From Jiangella alba (GTDB lineage: Bacteria; Actinomycetota; Actinomycetes; Jiangellales; Jiangellaceae): a DNA stretch of 64,000 nt. How positions within the stretch are numbered: position 1 is the first letter of the stretch; every line of letters begins with the position of its first letter. Positions 49,763-58,794 of the stretch are shown here, one piece after another. The notes beneath the pieces were generated by a model, which worked only from the letters and a program-made list of their open reading frames with translations, made no database searches and was not told the DNA's origin. The position numbers and the translations under genes were made by a program. The stretch covers positions 3,447,722-3,511,721 of the forward strand of contig NZ_FNUC01000004.1 in NCBI RefSeq assembly GCF_900106035.1, written 5' to 3'.

Positions 49763-50766
49763 ACCTGCGAGAACGCCTGACCGGCGAGACGCTCGCCCTC
49801 ACCGGACTGGTCATCGTCCTGATCCTGCTGCCCAGCCTGGCCACCGCGTTCTTCGTCAACTTCGTCATGACTCAGACGCTGATCCTGGGGCTGGCCGCGG
49901 CGACCATCGTGTTCCTCGCCAGGTACGGCGGCATGACCTCGCTGGCGCAGCTCCTGATGTTCGGGATCGCCGGCTTCATGTTCGGCAACGCCGCGCTGGA
50001 CGGTGGCGCTCGCGGCCTGAATCTCGGCTGGCATCCGTGGGCCGCCGTGCTGTTCGCGATCGTCGTCACGACGCTGGCAGCGTTCGTCCTCGGCGCGATC
50101 GCGAGCCGGACGACCGGCATCTACTTCCTGATGCTCACGTTGGTGTACGGGGTCATCGGCTACTTCGTCTTCGCCCAGATCGTCGAGATCTCCGGGCCCG
50201 GCGGCATCACCAGCATCCAGCGGCCGGACCTGCTCGGCCCGCCGGTCCGGCTGTACTACGCGGGCCTGCTGCTGTCGGTGCTGGCCTACGTGGGCTTCCG
50301 AGCGATCCGGCGGACGGCGTTCGGGTTGGCGCTGCAGGGCGTGCGCGACGACCCGGTCCGGATGGCGTCGCTGGGATTCGACGTGCCGCTGCACCGGACG
50401 CTGGCGTTCACCCTGGCCGGCTTCGTCGCCGGCCTGGCCGGACTGCTCAACGTGTGGTGGAACGGGCAGGTCGATCCCGCGTCCATCTCGATCGGGCCGA
50501 CGCTGATCCTGCTGATCATCGCCGTCATCGGAGGCATCTCGTCGCTCGAGGGCGCCTGGCTCGGCGCGTTCGTCTACGTCCTGGTCTTCACCTACCTGCG
50601 CGACCTCCCGCTCGTCGACCGCATCGGCATCACCGAGGCGCGGTTCAACACCGTCATCGGCGTCATCGTCCTGGTGATCATGGTCCTCTCGCCCGAGGGC
50701 CTGACCGGGATCGTCCGCCGGCTACCCGTACGCACCCAGAAGGAACTCGGAGGGACACGAGCATGA
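49759..50766 (+). CDS. LIV-type ABC transporter permease (LivM-like)
   Basis: A 335-residue permease from ATG 49759 overlapping the previous stop (ATGA). Motifs are LARYGGMTSLAQLLMFGIAGFMFGNAAL, YFLMLTLVYGVIGYFVF, RRTAFGLALQGVRDDPVRMASLGF and VIGGISSLEGAWLGAFVYVLV, all typical of LivM. It pairs with the LivH-like protein. Confidence 0.92.
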   Translation: MNLRERLTGETLALTGLVIVLILLPSLATAFFVNFVMTQTLILGLAAATIVFLARYGGMTSLAQLLMFGIAGFMFGNAALDGGARGLNLGWHPWAAVLFAIVVTTLAAFVLGAIASRTTGIYFLMLTLVYGVIGYFVFAQIVEISGPGGITSIQRPDLLGPPVRLYYAGLLLSVLAYVGFRAIRRTAFGLALQGVRDDPVRMASLGFDVPLHRTLAFTLAGFVAGLAGLLNVWWNGQVDPASISIGPTLILLIIAVIGGISSLEGAWLGAFVYVLVFTYLRDLPLVDRIGITEARFNTVIGVIVLVIMVLSPEGLTGIVRRLPVRTQKELGGTRA

Positions 50767-52238
50767 GCAGACAGAGGAGACGGACATCGCTGGCGCTGTC
50801 CGTGACGGCCGGCCTGGCCCTGCTGGCCGCCGGCTGCGGCGGCGGGGACGACGACTCGACCGGGCTGCCCGCCGACGAGCAGTCCGCCGCCGGCGGTGGC
50901 GACGGCTCGCCGTCCGGCGACGGGATCCGGCTGGGCATCCTCGGCCAGTGCGAGGGCCCGTTCGGCGGCTTCCACGAGGACGTCGTCGCCGGCACCACGC
51001 TGGCCCTGGCCCGGTTCGCCGGCGCCACGCCCAACTCGGCGACCAGCGCACTGGAGGGGTTCAGCGGCGCCGAGGTGGCCGGGACGCCGATCGAGCTGGT
51101 CGGCGTCGGCTGCGGCGACGACACCGCCGACCGCATCGTGCAGGAGGTGCGCCGGCTGGTCGAGCAGCTCGGCGCGAACGTCATCATCGGGCCGCTCTCC
51201 GGCGACGAGGGCATCGCGATCGCCGAGTACGCCAAGGCGAACCCCGAGCTGACGGTGTTCGCCGGCATCTCCGGGTCGCAGGAGCAGACGCTGCAGGTGC
51301 AGGCGCCGAACTACTTCCGCTTCTACGGCGACGGCGCGATCTGGAGCGCCGGCCTCGGCGACCTGCTGCACCACCAGGAGGGCTGGGACACGGTCGCCGT
51401 CATCGCCGACGACTACAGCTTCGGGCACACGTCGGCGGCCGGATTCGTGGCCGACTTCTGTGCGGCCGGCGGCGAGGTCACCCACCGCGTCTTCCCTCCG
51501 CTGGGCACCACCGACTACTCGTCCTACGTCGCGCAGCTGCCGAACCCGGACGAGGTCGACGGCTACTTCTGGGCCGTGGGCGGCACCGGCACCCAGGCCG
51601 CGCTGGAGGCCTTCGTCAACGGCAAGGGCGACCTCACCGGCGACCAGCACGCGGGCAACCTGTTCTTCAACCCCGACCTGGCGCAGGCCCTCGGCACGGA
51701 TATCGCCGGGGCGTACGTCGGCGGATTCGCCACCCTGCCGGCCGACGTGCAGACGCCGCAGATCGAGGAGTACCTGGCCGCCGCGGACGAGACCTGGGAG
51801 ACGATCCCGGGTTCGCTGAGCGGCAACGAGCCCGCGCCGCCGTCGGTCGCCGCCGAATTCGGCTTCTTCTACGGCTACTACACGGCCGGCGTCGCGCTGG
51901 TCGAGGCGCTGGAGGCGGTCGGCGGCGACATCTCCGACCTCGGCGCCTTCCATTCGGCGATCTCGGGCCTCACCCTGGAGCTGCCCTACGGCGACATCAG
52001 CCTGGACGAGAACCGCAGCGGCATCGTCGACGTCGGCTTGTCGCGTCTCGTGCTCGACGACGCCGGTGAGGTCGTCCAGGAGACGGTGGCCATCGTGCCA
52101 GGGGTCGACCAGACCTTCGGCGGCACGTTCAGCCCCGACACCCCCTCACCCGGCCGCGACTTCCCGGCCTGCGAGGAGCGTGAGCTGCCCTGGGAGGGCA
52201 ACGCCATCCCGGTCGTCGACGGCGTCCCGCAGAGTTAG
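50763..52238 (+). CDS. LIV-type ABC transporter binding lipoprotein
   Basis: A 491-residue lipoprotein (lipobox LAAGC, Cys25) from ATG 50763 overlapping the preceding stop. After a Gly/Ser/Asp-rich linker comes a LivJ-type fold (IRLGILGQCEGPFGGFHEDVVAGTTLALARF, ANVIIGPLSGDEGIAIAEYAK and WDTVAVIADDYSFGHTSAAGFVADFC). The N-terminal ILGQCEGPFGG and paired cysteines differ from amino-acid-specific members. It is longer than LivJ (about 370 residues), and its gene stands after, not before, the permeases. Confidence 0.9.
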   Translation: MSRQRRRTSLALSVTAGLALLAAGCGGGDDDSTGLPADEQSAAGGGDGSPSGDGIRLGILGQCEGPFGGFHEDVVAGTTLALARFAGATPNSATSALEGFSGAEVAGTPIELVGVGCGDDTADRIVQEVRRLVEQLGANVIIGPLSGDEGIAIAEYAKANPELTVFAGISGSQEQTLQVQAPNYFRFYGDGAIWSAGLGDLLHHQEGWDTVAVIADDYSFGHTSAAGFVADFCAAGGEVTHRVFPPLGTTDYSSYVAQLPNPDEVDGYFWAVGGTGTQAALEAFVNGKGDLTGDQHAGNLFFNPDLAQALGTDIAGAYVGGFATLPADVQTPQIEEYLAAADETWETIPGSLSGNEPAPPSVAAEFGFFYGYYTAGVALVEALEAVGGDISDLGAFHSAISGLTLELPYGDISLDENRSGIVDVGLSRLVLDDAGEVVQETVAIVPGVDQTFGGTFSPDTPSPGRDFPACEERELPWEGNAIPVVDGVPQS

Positions 52239-52247
52239 GGGACCGTC

Positions 52248-52997
52248 ATGGCGTCCGTCGTCCAGGTCAGCGGCGTCACGGTGGCGTTCGGGGGTCTGCG
52301 CGCCCTGCGCGGTGTCGACCTCGACATCGCACAGGGTGAGCGACTGGCCGTCATCGGGCCGAACGGCGCGGGCAAGACCACGCTGTTCAACGTCATCGCC
52401 GGGGACATCACCCCGACCACCGGCACGGTGATCATCAGGGGACAGGACTGCACCCACCGGCCGTCGCGGCACCGACCTCGCCTCGGCCTCGCACGGACCT
52501 ATCAGAAGGCACGTGCGTTCGCCGGGCTGACGGTGCGCGAGAACGTCTATCTCGCGCTCGCCGGGCACCGAGGCCGGCACCGGGCGCTCTGGCGGTCCCG
52601 CGCCGACCGGGCCATGCGCGTCCAGGCCGCCGAGGTGGCCGAGCGGGTGTGGCTGTCGCGGCACGTCGACGCCGTGGCGGGCGAGCTCGCCCACGGTCAG
52701 CGCCGGCAACTCGAACTGGCGATGGCGATCGCGACGGAGCCGGACGTGTTGCTGCTCGACGAACCGGCCTCCGGCCTGTCCCGCGGTGAGCGGGAGCGCC
52801 TCGTCGAGCTGCTCGAGTCCTTCGACGAGCGCCTGACCCTGCTGCTCATCGAGCACGACATGGACGTCGCGTTCCGGATCGCGCAGCGGGTCGTGGTGAT
52901 GGCCGACGGCGAGCAGATCACGGCCGGAACGCCGGAGCAGATCCGCACGGAGCCGCACGTTCACCAGATCTATCTCGGGACGGAGGCGGCGGCATGA
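52248..52997 (+). CDS. LIV-type ABC transporter ATP-binding protein (LivG-like)
   Basis: A 249-residue ATPase with Walker A GPNGAGKTTLFN, Q-loop GLARTYQKARAF, Walker B VLLLDEPASGLS and switch LLIEHDMDVAF. The signature motif is unusual: ELAHGQRRQLELA in place of the usual LSxGQ, although LAHGQ/LSYGQ variants are common in LivG. It starts ten bases after the binding-protein stop. Confidence 0.92.
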   Translation: MASVVQVSGVTVAFGGLRALRGVDLDIAQGERLAVIGPNGAGKTTLFNVIAGDITPTTGTVIIRGQDCTHRPSRHRPRLGLARTYQKARAFAGLTVRENVYLALAGHRGRHRALWRSRADRAMRVQAAEVAERVWLSRHVDAVAGELAHGQRRQLELAMAIATEPDVLLLDEPASGLSRGERERLVELLESFDERLTLLLIEHDMDVAFRIAQRVVVMADGEQITAGTPEQIRTEPHVHQIYLGTEAAA

Positions 52998-53728
52998 CGA
53001 AGGACGACCCGCTGCTCGACGTGCGCGACCTCCGCTCCGGCTACGGCGCGTCGCTGGTCCTCGACGGACTCAGCTTCAGCATGGGGGCCGAGGCGGTCGC
53101 GATCGTCGGCCGCAACGGCATGGGCAAGACCACCCTGTGCGACACGCTGGTCGGCTTCGTTCCGCAGTCGGGCGGTGAGATCCGGCTGGCCGGCCGCAGA
53201 CTCGACGGCCTGGCGCCGGAGACGATCGCGATCGCCGGCCTCGCCTACGTCCCGCAGGGCCGCAGGCTGTTCCCGTCACTCACCGTCGACGAGCACCTGG
53301 CCATGCTCGCCCGGAGAGCCCGGGGAAGGCGGTGGACACCTGAAGCCGTCTACGAGCTGTTCCCCCGGTTGGCGCAACGGCGCCACCATGGCGGCGCCGA
53401 GCTGTCCGGAGGCGAGCAGCAGATGCTCGCCGTCGGGCGGGCGCTGCTCCTGAACGCGCCCCTGGTCGTGATGGACGAGCCGTCCGAGGGGCTCGCGCCG
53501 GCGATCGTCGACGTGCTGGTGGACGCGGTCCACCAGCTCGTGGCCGAGAACGTGGCCGTTCTCGTCGTCGAGCAGAACCTGCGCGCGGCGGTGCGGATGG
53601 CGGACCGGCAGCTGGTCATGGTCTCGGGCCGCATCGAGGCCGAGTTCACGGGGGAGGAGCTGCTGGACCGGCCCGACCTGCAGCACCGCTATCTGGGCGT
53701 CGGCGCGACGACAGGAGAGTACGCATGA
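52994..53728 (+). CDS. LIV-type ABC transporter ATP-binding protein (LivF-like)
   Basis: A 244-residue ATPase from ATG 52994 overlapping the LivG-like stop (ATGA). Motifs are GRNGMGKTTLCDTL, the LivF-specific GLAYVPQGRRLFPSLTVDEHL, signature LSGGEQQMLAVGRAL and VVMDEPSEGLAPAIVD. It forms the nucleotide-binding heterodimer with the LivG-like protein. Confidence 0.93.
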   Translation: MTKDDPLLDVRDLRSGYGASLVLDGLSFSMGAEAVAIVGRNGMGKTTLCDTLVGFVPQSGGEIRLAGRRLDGLAPETIAIAGLAYVPQGRRLFPSLTVDEHLAMLARRARGRRWTPEAVYELFPRLAQRRHHGGAELSGGEQQMLAVGRALLLNAPLVVMDEPSEGLAPAIVDVLVDAVHQLVAENVAVLVVEQNLRAAVRMADRQLVMVSGRIEAEFTGEELLDRPDLQHRYLGVGATTGEYA

Positions 53729-54609
53729 CGAAGGACCGGGCGCTGGGCGCCAACACCTGGATCTGGACCTCACCCCTGACCGACCAGCGCCTGGCCGAGC
53801 TGGCACCACGGATCCGTGACTGGGGCTTCGACGTCATCGAGCTCCCGGTCGAGTCCGCGGGCGACTGGGACCCCGTACGGGCCGCCACGCTGCTCGACTC
53901 ACTCGGCCTGTCCGCCACCATCGTCGTCGCCATGGGCGCCGGTCGCGAACTGGTGGCCACCGACCGCGAGACGGTCGTCGCGACCCGTGACTTCCTGCGC
54001 CACGTTGTCGACGTGGCGGCGGCCGTCTCGTCACCGGTGATCGCCGGCCCGATCTACACGTCGGTCGGGCGGACGTGGCGCATCGACGACGCGGAACGGC
54101 GCGGCTGCTATGCGCAACTGCGCGACAACCTGGGACCCGTGGTCGAGCACGCCATGGACGCCGGCGTGACCGTCGCCGTCGAGCCGCTCAACCGCTTCGA
54201 GACCAGCCTGCTCAACACCGTCGACCAGGCCCTTGAGGCAATGGACGGCCTTCCCGCCGAGGGCTGCGGCCTGGGCCTCGACACGTTCCACATGAACATC
54301 GAGGAACGCAGCATCACCGAGGCGATCCGCCGGGCCGCCGGTCGCATCGCCCACGTGCAGGTCTGCGCGAACGACCGCGGTGCGCCGGGCGCGGACCACC
54401 TGAACTGGCCCGGCATCGTCGCCGCCCTGGAAGCGGCCGGCTATCGGGGCCCGCTCGTGATCGAGTCGTTCACCGGCGACAACGCGACGATCGCCACCGC
54501 CGCGTCGATCTGGCGGCCGTTGGCCAAGACACAGGACGCCATCGCTGTCGACGGGCTCGCGTTCCTCTCCGGTGTCGTGCGGGGAGGAGGTGTGTCCTCG
54601 CCGATCTGA
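53725..54609 (+). CDS. sugar phosphate isomerase/epimerase family protein (ketose 3-epimerase-like)
   Basis: A 294-residue TIM-barrel protein from ATG 53725 overlapping the LivF-like stop (ATGA). Metal-ligand motifs are VAVEPLNRFETSLLNT (Glu), GLGLDTFHMNIEE (Asp-His) and PLVIESFTGDN (Glu), with HVQVCANDRGAPGADHLNW between. This is the pattern of D-tagatose/D-psicose 3-epimerases and related ketose isomerases. Its coupling to a LIV-type importer suggests that the imported compound is a sugar or polyol rather than an amino acid. Confidence 0.88.
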   Translation: MTKDRALGANTWIWTSPLTDQRLAELAPRIRDWGFDVIELPVESAGDWDPVRAATLLDSLGLSATIVVAMGAGRELVATDRETVVATRDFLRHVVDVAAAVSSPVIAGPIYTSVGRTWRIDDAERRGCYAQLRDNLGPVVEHAMDAGVTVAVEPLNRFETSLLNTVDQALEAMDGLPAEGCGLGLDTFHMNIEERSITEAIRRAAGRIAHVQVCANDRGAPGADHLNWPGIVAALEAAGYRGPLVIESFTGDNATIATAASIWRPLAKTQDAIAVDGLAFLSGVVRGGGVSSPI

Positions 54610-54656
54610 ACACGTCGGGCTGTCCACATCCGCAACGAAGCGACGGTGAGAGGTCT

Positions 54657-57600
54657 ATGCGACGACTTTATCGTTACATCCCATTCGCGCTGCTGACGGC
54701 CTTACTGGCCTCCCTGCTCCCGGGCCTGGCCATCAGTTCCGCGCACGTCCCCGAGGACGAGTACCAGGTCCTGTTCTTCCACAAGACGACCGGCTTCCGG
54801 CACGACTCCATCCCGGCTGCTCTCAACGCCGTCGAGGAGCTCGGAGCGGAGCACGGCTTCACCGTGACCGAGACGCAGGACGCGTCGATCTTCACCGAGG
54901 ACGGGCTGGCCGAGTTCGAGGCCATCGTCTTCTACACCGACGGCGAGAACACCCTCGACGCCGCCCAGCGCCAGGCGTTCGAGCGCTACATCCACAACGG
55001 CGGCGGCTTCGCCGGCCTGCACTCGACGTCGAACATGGACAAGACGGACTGGCCCTGGTGGTCGGACCTCATGGGCGGAGCGTTCTTCCGCAACCACCCC
55101 TTGGGCGCCGACCAGTTCCAGGACGCCACGGTTCGGATCGAGGACGACACGCACCCGTCGACGGCCGGTCTACCCGCGGAGTGGGTCCGCGAGGACGAGT
55201 GGTACAACTTCACCGCCAACCCGCGCGAGAAGGTTCACGTCCTGGCCACGCTCGACGAGTCGACCTACAACCCGGGCTCCGGCGCCATGGGCGAGGACCA
55301 CCCGATCTCCTGGTGCGCCAACTTCGACGGTGGCCGCACCTGGTACACCGCGCTCGGCCACAGCTCGGCGTACTACGACGAACCGCTGATGCGCGAGCAC
55401 CTCCTCGGCGGCATCGAATGGGCCGCCGGAGCCGCCGAGGGCGACTGCGGCGAGCCGCGCGACGGCATTCCCACCGAGGCGTCCTTCGAGAAGATCGCCC
55501 TCGACGACAACACCGCCAACCCGATGGAGCTCGCCGTGGCGCCCGACGGCCGGGTGTTCTACGTCGAGCTGGGCGGCGCGGTGAAGGTCTACGAACCCGA
55601 GACCGGCGCCGTGAAGGTCGCCGCGCAGATCCCGGTGCACCGCGGCAACGAGAACGGGTTGCTGGGCATCGCCCTCGATCCCGACTTCGAGACCAACCAA
55701 TGGCTCTACCTCTTCTACAGCGCACCCTCGCCCGAGGTGCAGCACGTCTCCCGGTTCACCGTCGACGGCGACCAGCTCGATCTGGCTTCGGAGTCGGTGC
55801 TGCTCGAGATCCCGCACCAGCGGGAGGTCTGCTGCCACTCCGCCGGCTCGATGACGTTCGGGCCCGACGGCAACCTCTACATCTCCACCGGGGACGACAC
55901 CGCCCACTTCGCCTCGCAGGGCTTCGCCCCCATCGACGGGCGCATCTACGACAACCAGGTCAGCGAGGACGCCAAGCGCTCCTACGACGCCCGGCGGACC
56001 TCGGGCAACACCAACGACCTGCGGGGCAAGATCATCCGGATCACCCCCGAGGACGACGGCACCTACTCGATCCCCGAGGGGAACCTGTTCCCGCCCGAGA
56101 CCTCGGATCCGGACCTCACCCGGCCGGAGATCTACACGATGGGCCATCGCAACCCGTTCCGGATCGCCGTCGACGACGAGACGGGCTGGATCTACGCCGG
56201 CGAGGTCGGGCCCGACGCCGGCAGTGACAACCCGAACCGCGGGCCGCGCGGGTACGACGAGTGGAACCAGATCCGCGAAGCCGGCAACTACGGCTGGCCC
56301 TACTGCATCGCCGACAACCAGGCCTACCGGGAATGGGACTTCGCGACCAGCACACCCGGTGAGTTCTTCGACTGCGAGAACGGCCCGGCCAACGACTCGC
56401 CGTTCAACACCGGCCTGGACGTCGTGCCCCCGGCCAAGGACGCCTTCATCTGGTACCCGTACGGTGAGTCGCCGCAGTTCCCGGAGCTCCCCACGGGTGG
56501 CGGCCGCACTGCGTACGCCGGTGACGTCTACCACTACGAGGAGGGCCTGCTCGGCGACGGCCAGTTCCCGGAGTACTACGACGGCGCCGTGTTCGTCATG
56601 GAGTGGTCGCGCAAGTGGATCGGCGCCCTGCGGCTGGACGACAACGGCGACTACGAGAGCTTCGAGCAGTTCATGCCGAGCACACTGTTCCGCAGCCCGC
56701 ACGACATGGAGTTCGGGCCGGACGGCGCGATGTACCTCATCGAGTGGGGCATGGACTTCAACTACGCCGGGGGCAACGTCAACCCCGACTCCGGACTGTA
56801 CAAGATCAACTACACCGAGGGCGCCCGCACTCCGGTCGCCGAGGCCGGCGCCGACAAGGACTCCGGACCCACCCCGCTGGAGGTCACGTTCTCGAGTGAG
56901 GGCAGCAACGACCCGGACGGCGACGAGCTGACGTTCACGTGGGACTTCGGCGACGGCACCACCTCCGAGGAGCCGAACCCCACGCACACGTTCACCGAGC
57001 CCGGCGAGTACACGGTGCGGCTGACCGCCACCGACCCGTCCGGACGTTCCGGCAACTCCAACCTGACCATCACCGCCGGCAACACCCGGCCCGAGCTGAC
57101 CATCGAACTCCCGGCGCACGGCCAGGTCTTCGACTGGGGTGACGAGATCCCTTACAGCGTCACCGTCGACGATGCCGAGGACGGGTCCGGGCCGGCCATC
57201 GACTGCGAACGCGTCACCGTCCAGCAAGGGCTCTACCACGACGAGGGCGGCAACGCGCACGTCCACCCGGGTCAGCCGCAGACCGGCTGCGAGGGCGTCA
57301 TCGTCACGCAGGAGGACGCGGAGCACGGCGACGCCGCGGACATCTCGCTCACGGTGACGGCCAGCTACACCGACGACGGCGGTGAGACCGGCGCGCCGGC
57401 ACTGACCGGCGGCGTCACCCATCTGCTGCAGCAGCGGCGCAAGGAGACGGAGCACTTCGCCGAGGCGGAAGGCATCGAGGTCGACGAGGCGGGCGACGAG
57501 GAGACCGGCGGCGGTGAGGCCATCAGTGGCCAGAACGGTGCCTGGGCCTCGTACGAGCCGTACAACCTCGCCGGCATCGGCGAGATGACCCTGCGGGTGG

Positions 57601-58733
57601 CGACGGCCGACGACACGACGGTCGAGGTGCGGCGCGACGGGCCGGACGGCGAGCTGCTGGGCACGGCCGCGATCGAGGGCAACGCCGAGATCGGCCGGAC
57701 CGACGGTCCGGAGGGCTTCCACAGCGCCGTCCGGCTCGGTGGCTCGAGCCAGCTCGAATCCGTCGAGCTGCCCGACGGCGTGGTCAGCGGTCTCGAGGAC
57801 TTCACCGCCTCGGCGTGGGTGAACTGGTCGGGAGGCCAGTCGTGGGCGCGCATCTTCGACTTCGGCTCCGGGACCGGCACCTACATGTTCCTGACCCCGG
57901 CCGCCGGAGGGACGAACAACCTCAGGTACGCCATCACGACCGGCTCCGGTGAGCAGATCATCAACGGCTCGCAGCCGCTACCCAGCGACGGCTGGCACCA
58001 TGTCGCCGTCACACTCGCCGGCAGCACCGGCACGCTGTACCTCGACGGCGCGCCCATCGGGACCAACGCGAACATGACGCTGACCCCGTCCGACCTGGGG
58101 GAGACCAGCCAGAACTGGATCGGCGACTCCCAGTACTCGGCGGACCCGCTGCTCAACGGGGCGGTCGACGACGTCAACCTCTTCGGCCGTGCGCTGTCCC
58201 GGAGCGAGATCCAGGCGCTGGTGGCGGCTCCGGGCGGCGGCGAGGGCGGCGACGTCGCCTGGTACCGGTTCGACGAGGACGGCGGCAGCACCGCGACGGA
58301 CTCGTCCGGCCAGGGCAACGACGCGACGATCGTGATCGCCGACGACGCCGCGACGTGGCAGAACGTCACCGTCGACCTCATCCCGACCGAAGGCACGTTC
58401 CCGCTGCACCTCGTCTTCCCCGAGGGCCCGGTGCGGGTCAACTGGATGGAGCTCGCCGCCGGCGACGGCGGTCCGGGGACCTGTCCGACTCCGGATCAGC
58501 GAGAGACCGTGGTCGTCGGCGACGTCGACAGCGGCATCACCAACTACGGCGTCGACGGCGGCTGCACCGTCAACGACCTGATCCTGGACGAGGAACCATG
58601 GGCGGTGCGCGGCGAGTTCATCCGGCACGTTCGCCAGGTGACCGACCAGCTCGTCGACGACGGTGTGCTCAGCACCCGCGAGGCGCTGGCCGTGAGAATC
58701 GCCGCCGGCCGGAGTGACGTCGGCAAGGGCTGA
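54657..58733 (+). CDS. secreted ThuA / glucose-sorbosone dehydrogenase / PKD / CBM6-LamG protein
   Basis: A 1358-residue secreted protein. The order is: signal peptide (1-29); ThuA glutamine-amidotransferase-like domain (about 36-262; LFFHKTTGFRHDSIPAAL, GGGFAGLHST); six-bladed glucose/sorbosone dehydrogenase propeller (about 288-721; ENGLLGIALDPDF, MGHRNPFRIAVDDETGWIYAGEVGPD); PKD (about 725-808); a CBM6-like domain (932-1008 and 1232-1270) split by a LamG domain (about 1020-1195); and a C-terminal domain (1275-1358) common in these proteins. GAGAGG precedes the ATG. ThuA/PQQ-type proteins act on sugars outside the cell. It follows the epimerase gene by 47 bases. Confidence 0.88.
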   Translation: MRRLYRYIPFALLTALLASLLPGLAISSAHVPEDEYQVLFFHKTTGFRHDSIPAALNAVEELGAEHGFTVTETQDASIFTEDGLAEFEAIVFYTDGENTLDAAQRQAFERYIHNGGGFAGLHSTSNMDKTDWPWWSDLMGGAFFRNHPLGADQFQDATVRIEDDTHPSTAGLPAEWVREDEWYNFTANPREKVHVLATLDESTYNPGSGAMGEDHPISWCANFDGGRTWYTALGHSSAYYDEPLMREHLLGGIEWAAGAAEGDCGEPRDGIPTEASFEKIALDDNTANPMELAVAPDGRVFYVELGGAVKVYEPETGAVKVAAQIPVHRGNENGLLGIALDPDFETNQWLYLFYSAPSPEVQHVSRFTVDGDQLDLASESVLLEIPHQREVCCHSAGSMTFGPDGNLYISTGDDTAHFASQGFAPIDGRIYDNQVSEDAKRSYDARRTSGNTNDLRGKIIRITPEDDGTYSIPEGNLFPPETSDPDLTRPEIYTMGHRNPFRIAVDDETGWIYAGEVGPDAGSDNPNRGPRGYDEWNQIREAGNYGWPYCIADNQAYREWDFATSTPGEFFDCENGPANDSPFNTGLDVVPPAKDAFIWYPYGESPQFPELPTGGGRTAYAGDVYHYEEGLLGDGQFPEYYDGAVFVMEWSRKWIGALRLDDNGDYESFEQFMPSTLFRSPHDMEFGPDGAMYLIEWGMDFNYAGGNVNPDSGLYKINYTEGARTPVAEAGADKDSGPTPLEVTFSSEGSNDPDGDELTFTWDFGDGTTSEEPNPTHTFTEPGEYTVRLTATDPSGRSGNSNLTITAGNTRPELTIELPAHGQVFDWGDEIPYSVTVDDAEDGSGPAIDCERVTVQQGLYHDEGGNAHVHPGQPQTGCEGVIVTQEDAEHGDAADISLTVTASYTDDGGETGAPALTGGVTHLLQQRRKETEHFAEAEGIEVDEAGDEETGGGEAISGQNGAWASYEPYNLAGIGEMTLRVATADDTTVEVRRDGPDGELLGTAAIEGNAEIGRTDGPEGFHSAVRLGGSSQLESVELPDGVVSGLEDFTASAWVNWSGGQSWARIFDFGSGTGTYMFLTPAAGGTNNLRYAITTGSGEQIINGSQPLPSDGWHHVAVTLAGSTGTLYLDGAPIGTNANMTLTPSDLGETSQNWIGDSQYSADPLLNGAVDDVNLFGRALSRSEIQALVAAPGGGEGGDVAWYRFDEDGGSTATDSSGQGNDATIVIADDAATWQNVTVDLIPTEGTFPLHLVFPEGPVRVNWMELAAGDGGPGTCPTPDQRETVVVGDVDSGITNYGVDGGCTVNDLILDEEPWAVRGEFIRHVRQVTDQLVDDGVLSTREALAVRIAAGRSDVGKG

Positions 58734-58752
58734 GCCGGCTCGCTCGAGACAG

Positions 58753-58790
58753 GGGTGGCCCGGGGGACGCTGCGCGCTCCCGGGCCACCC
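58753..58790. terminator. bidirectional terminator hairpin
   Basis: A perfect 12-bp stem (GGGTGGCCCGGG with CCCGGGCCACCC) and 14-base loop lie between the convergent ThuA-protein (stop 58733) and helicase (stop 58795) genes. Confidence 0.75.
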
Positions 58791-58794
58791 TTCG

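Noticed and set aside
55170-57722. 850-codon minus-strand frame opposite the ThuA/dehydrogenase protein
   Set aside because: Composition is that of a codon-shadow, and the plus strand carries continuous domain matches.
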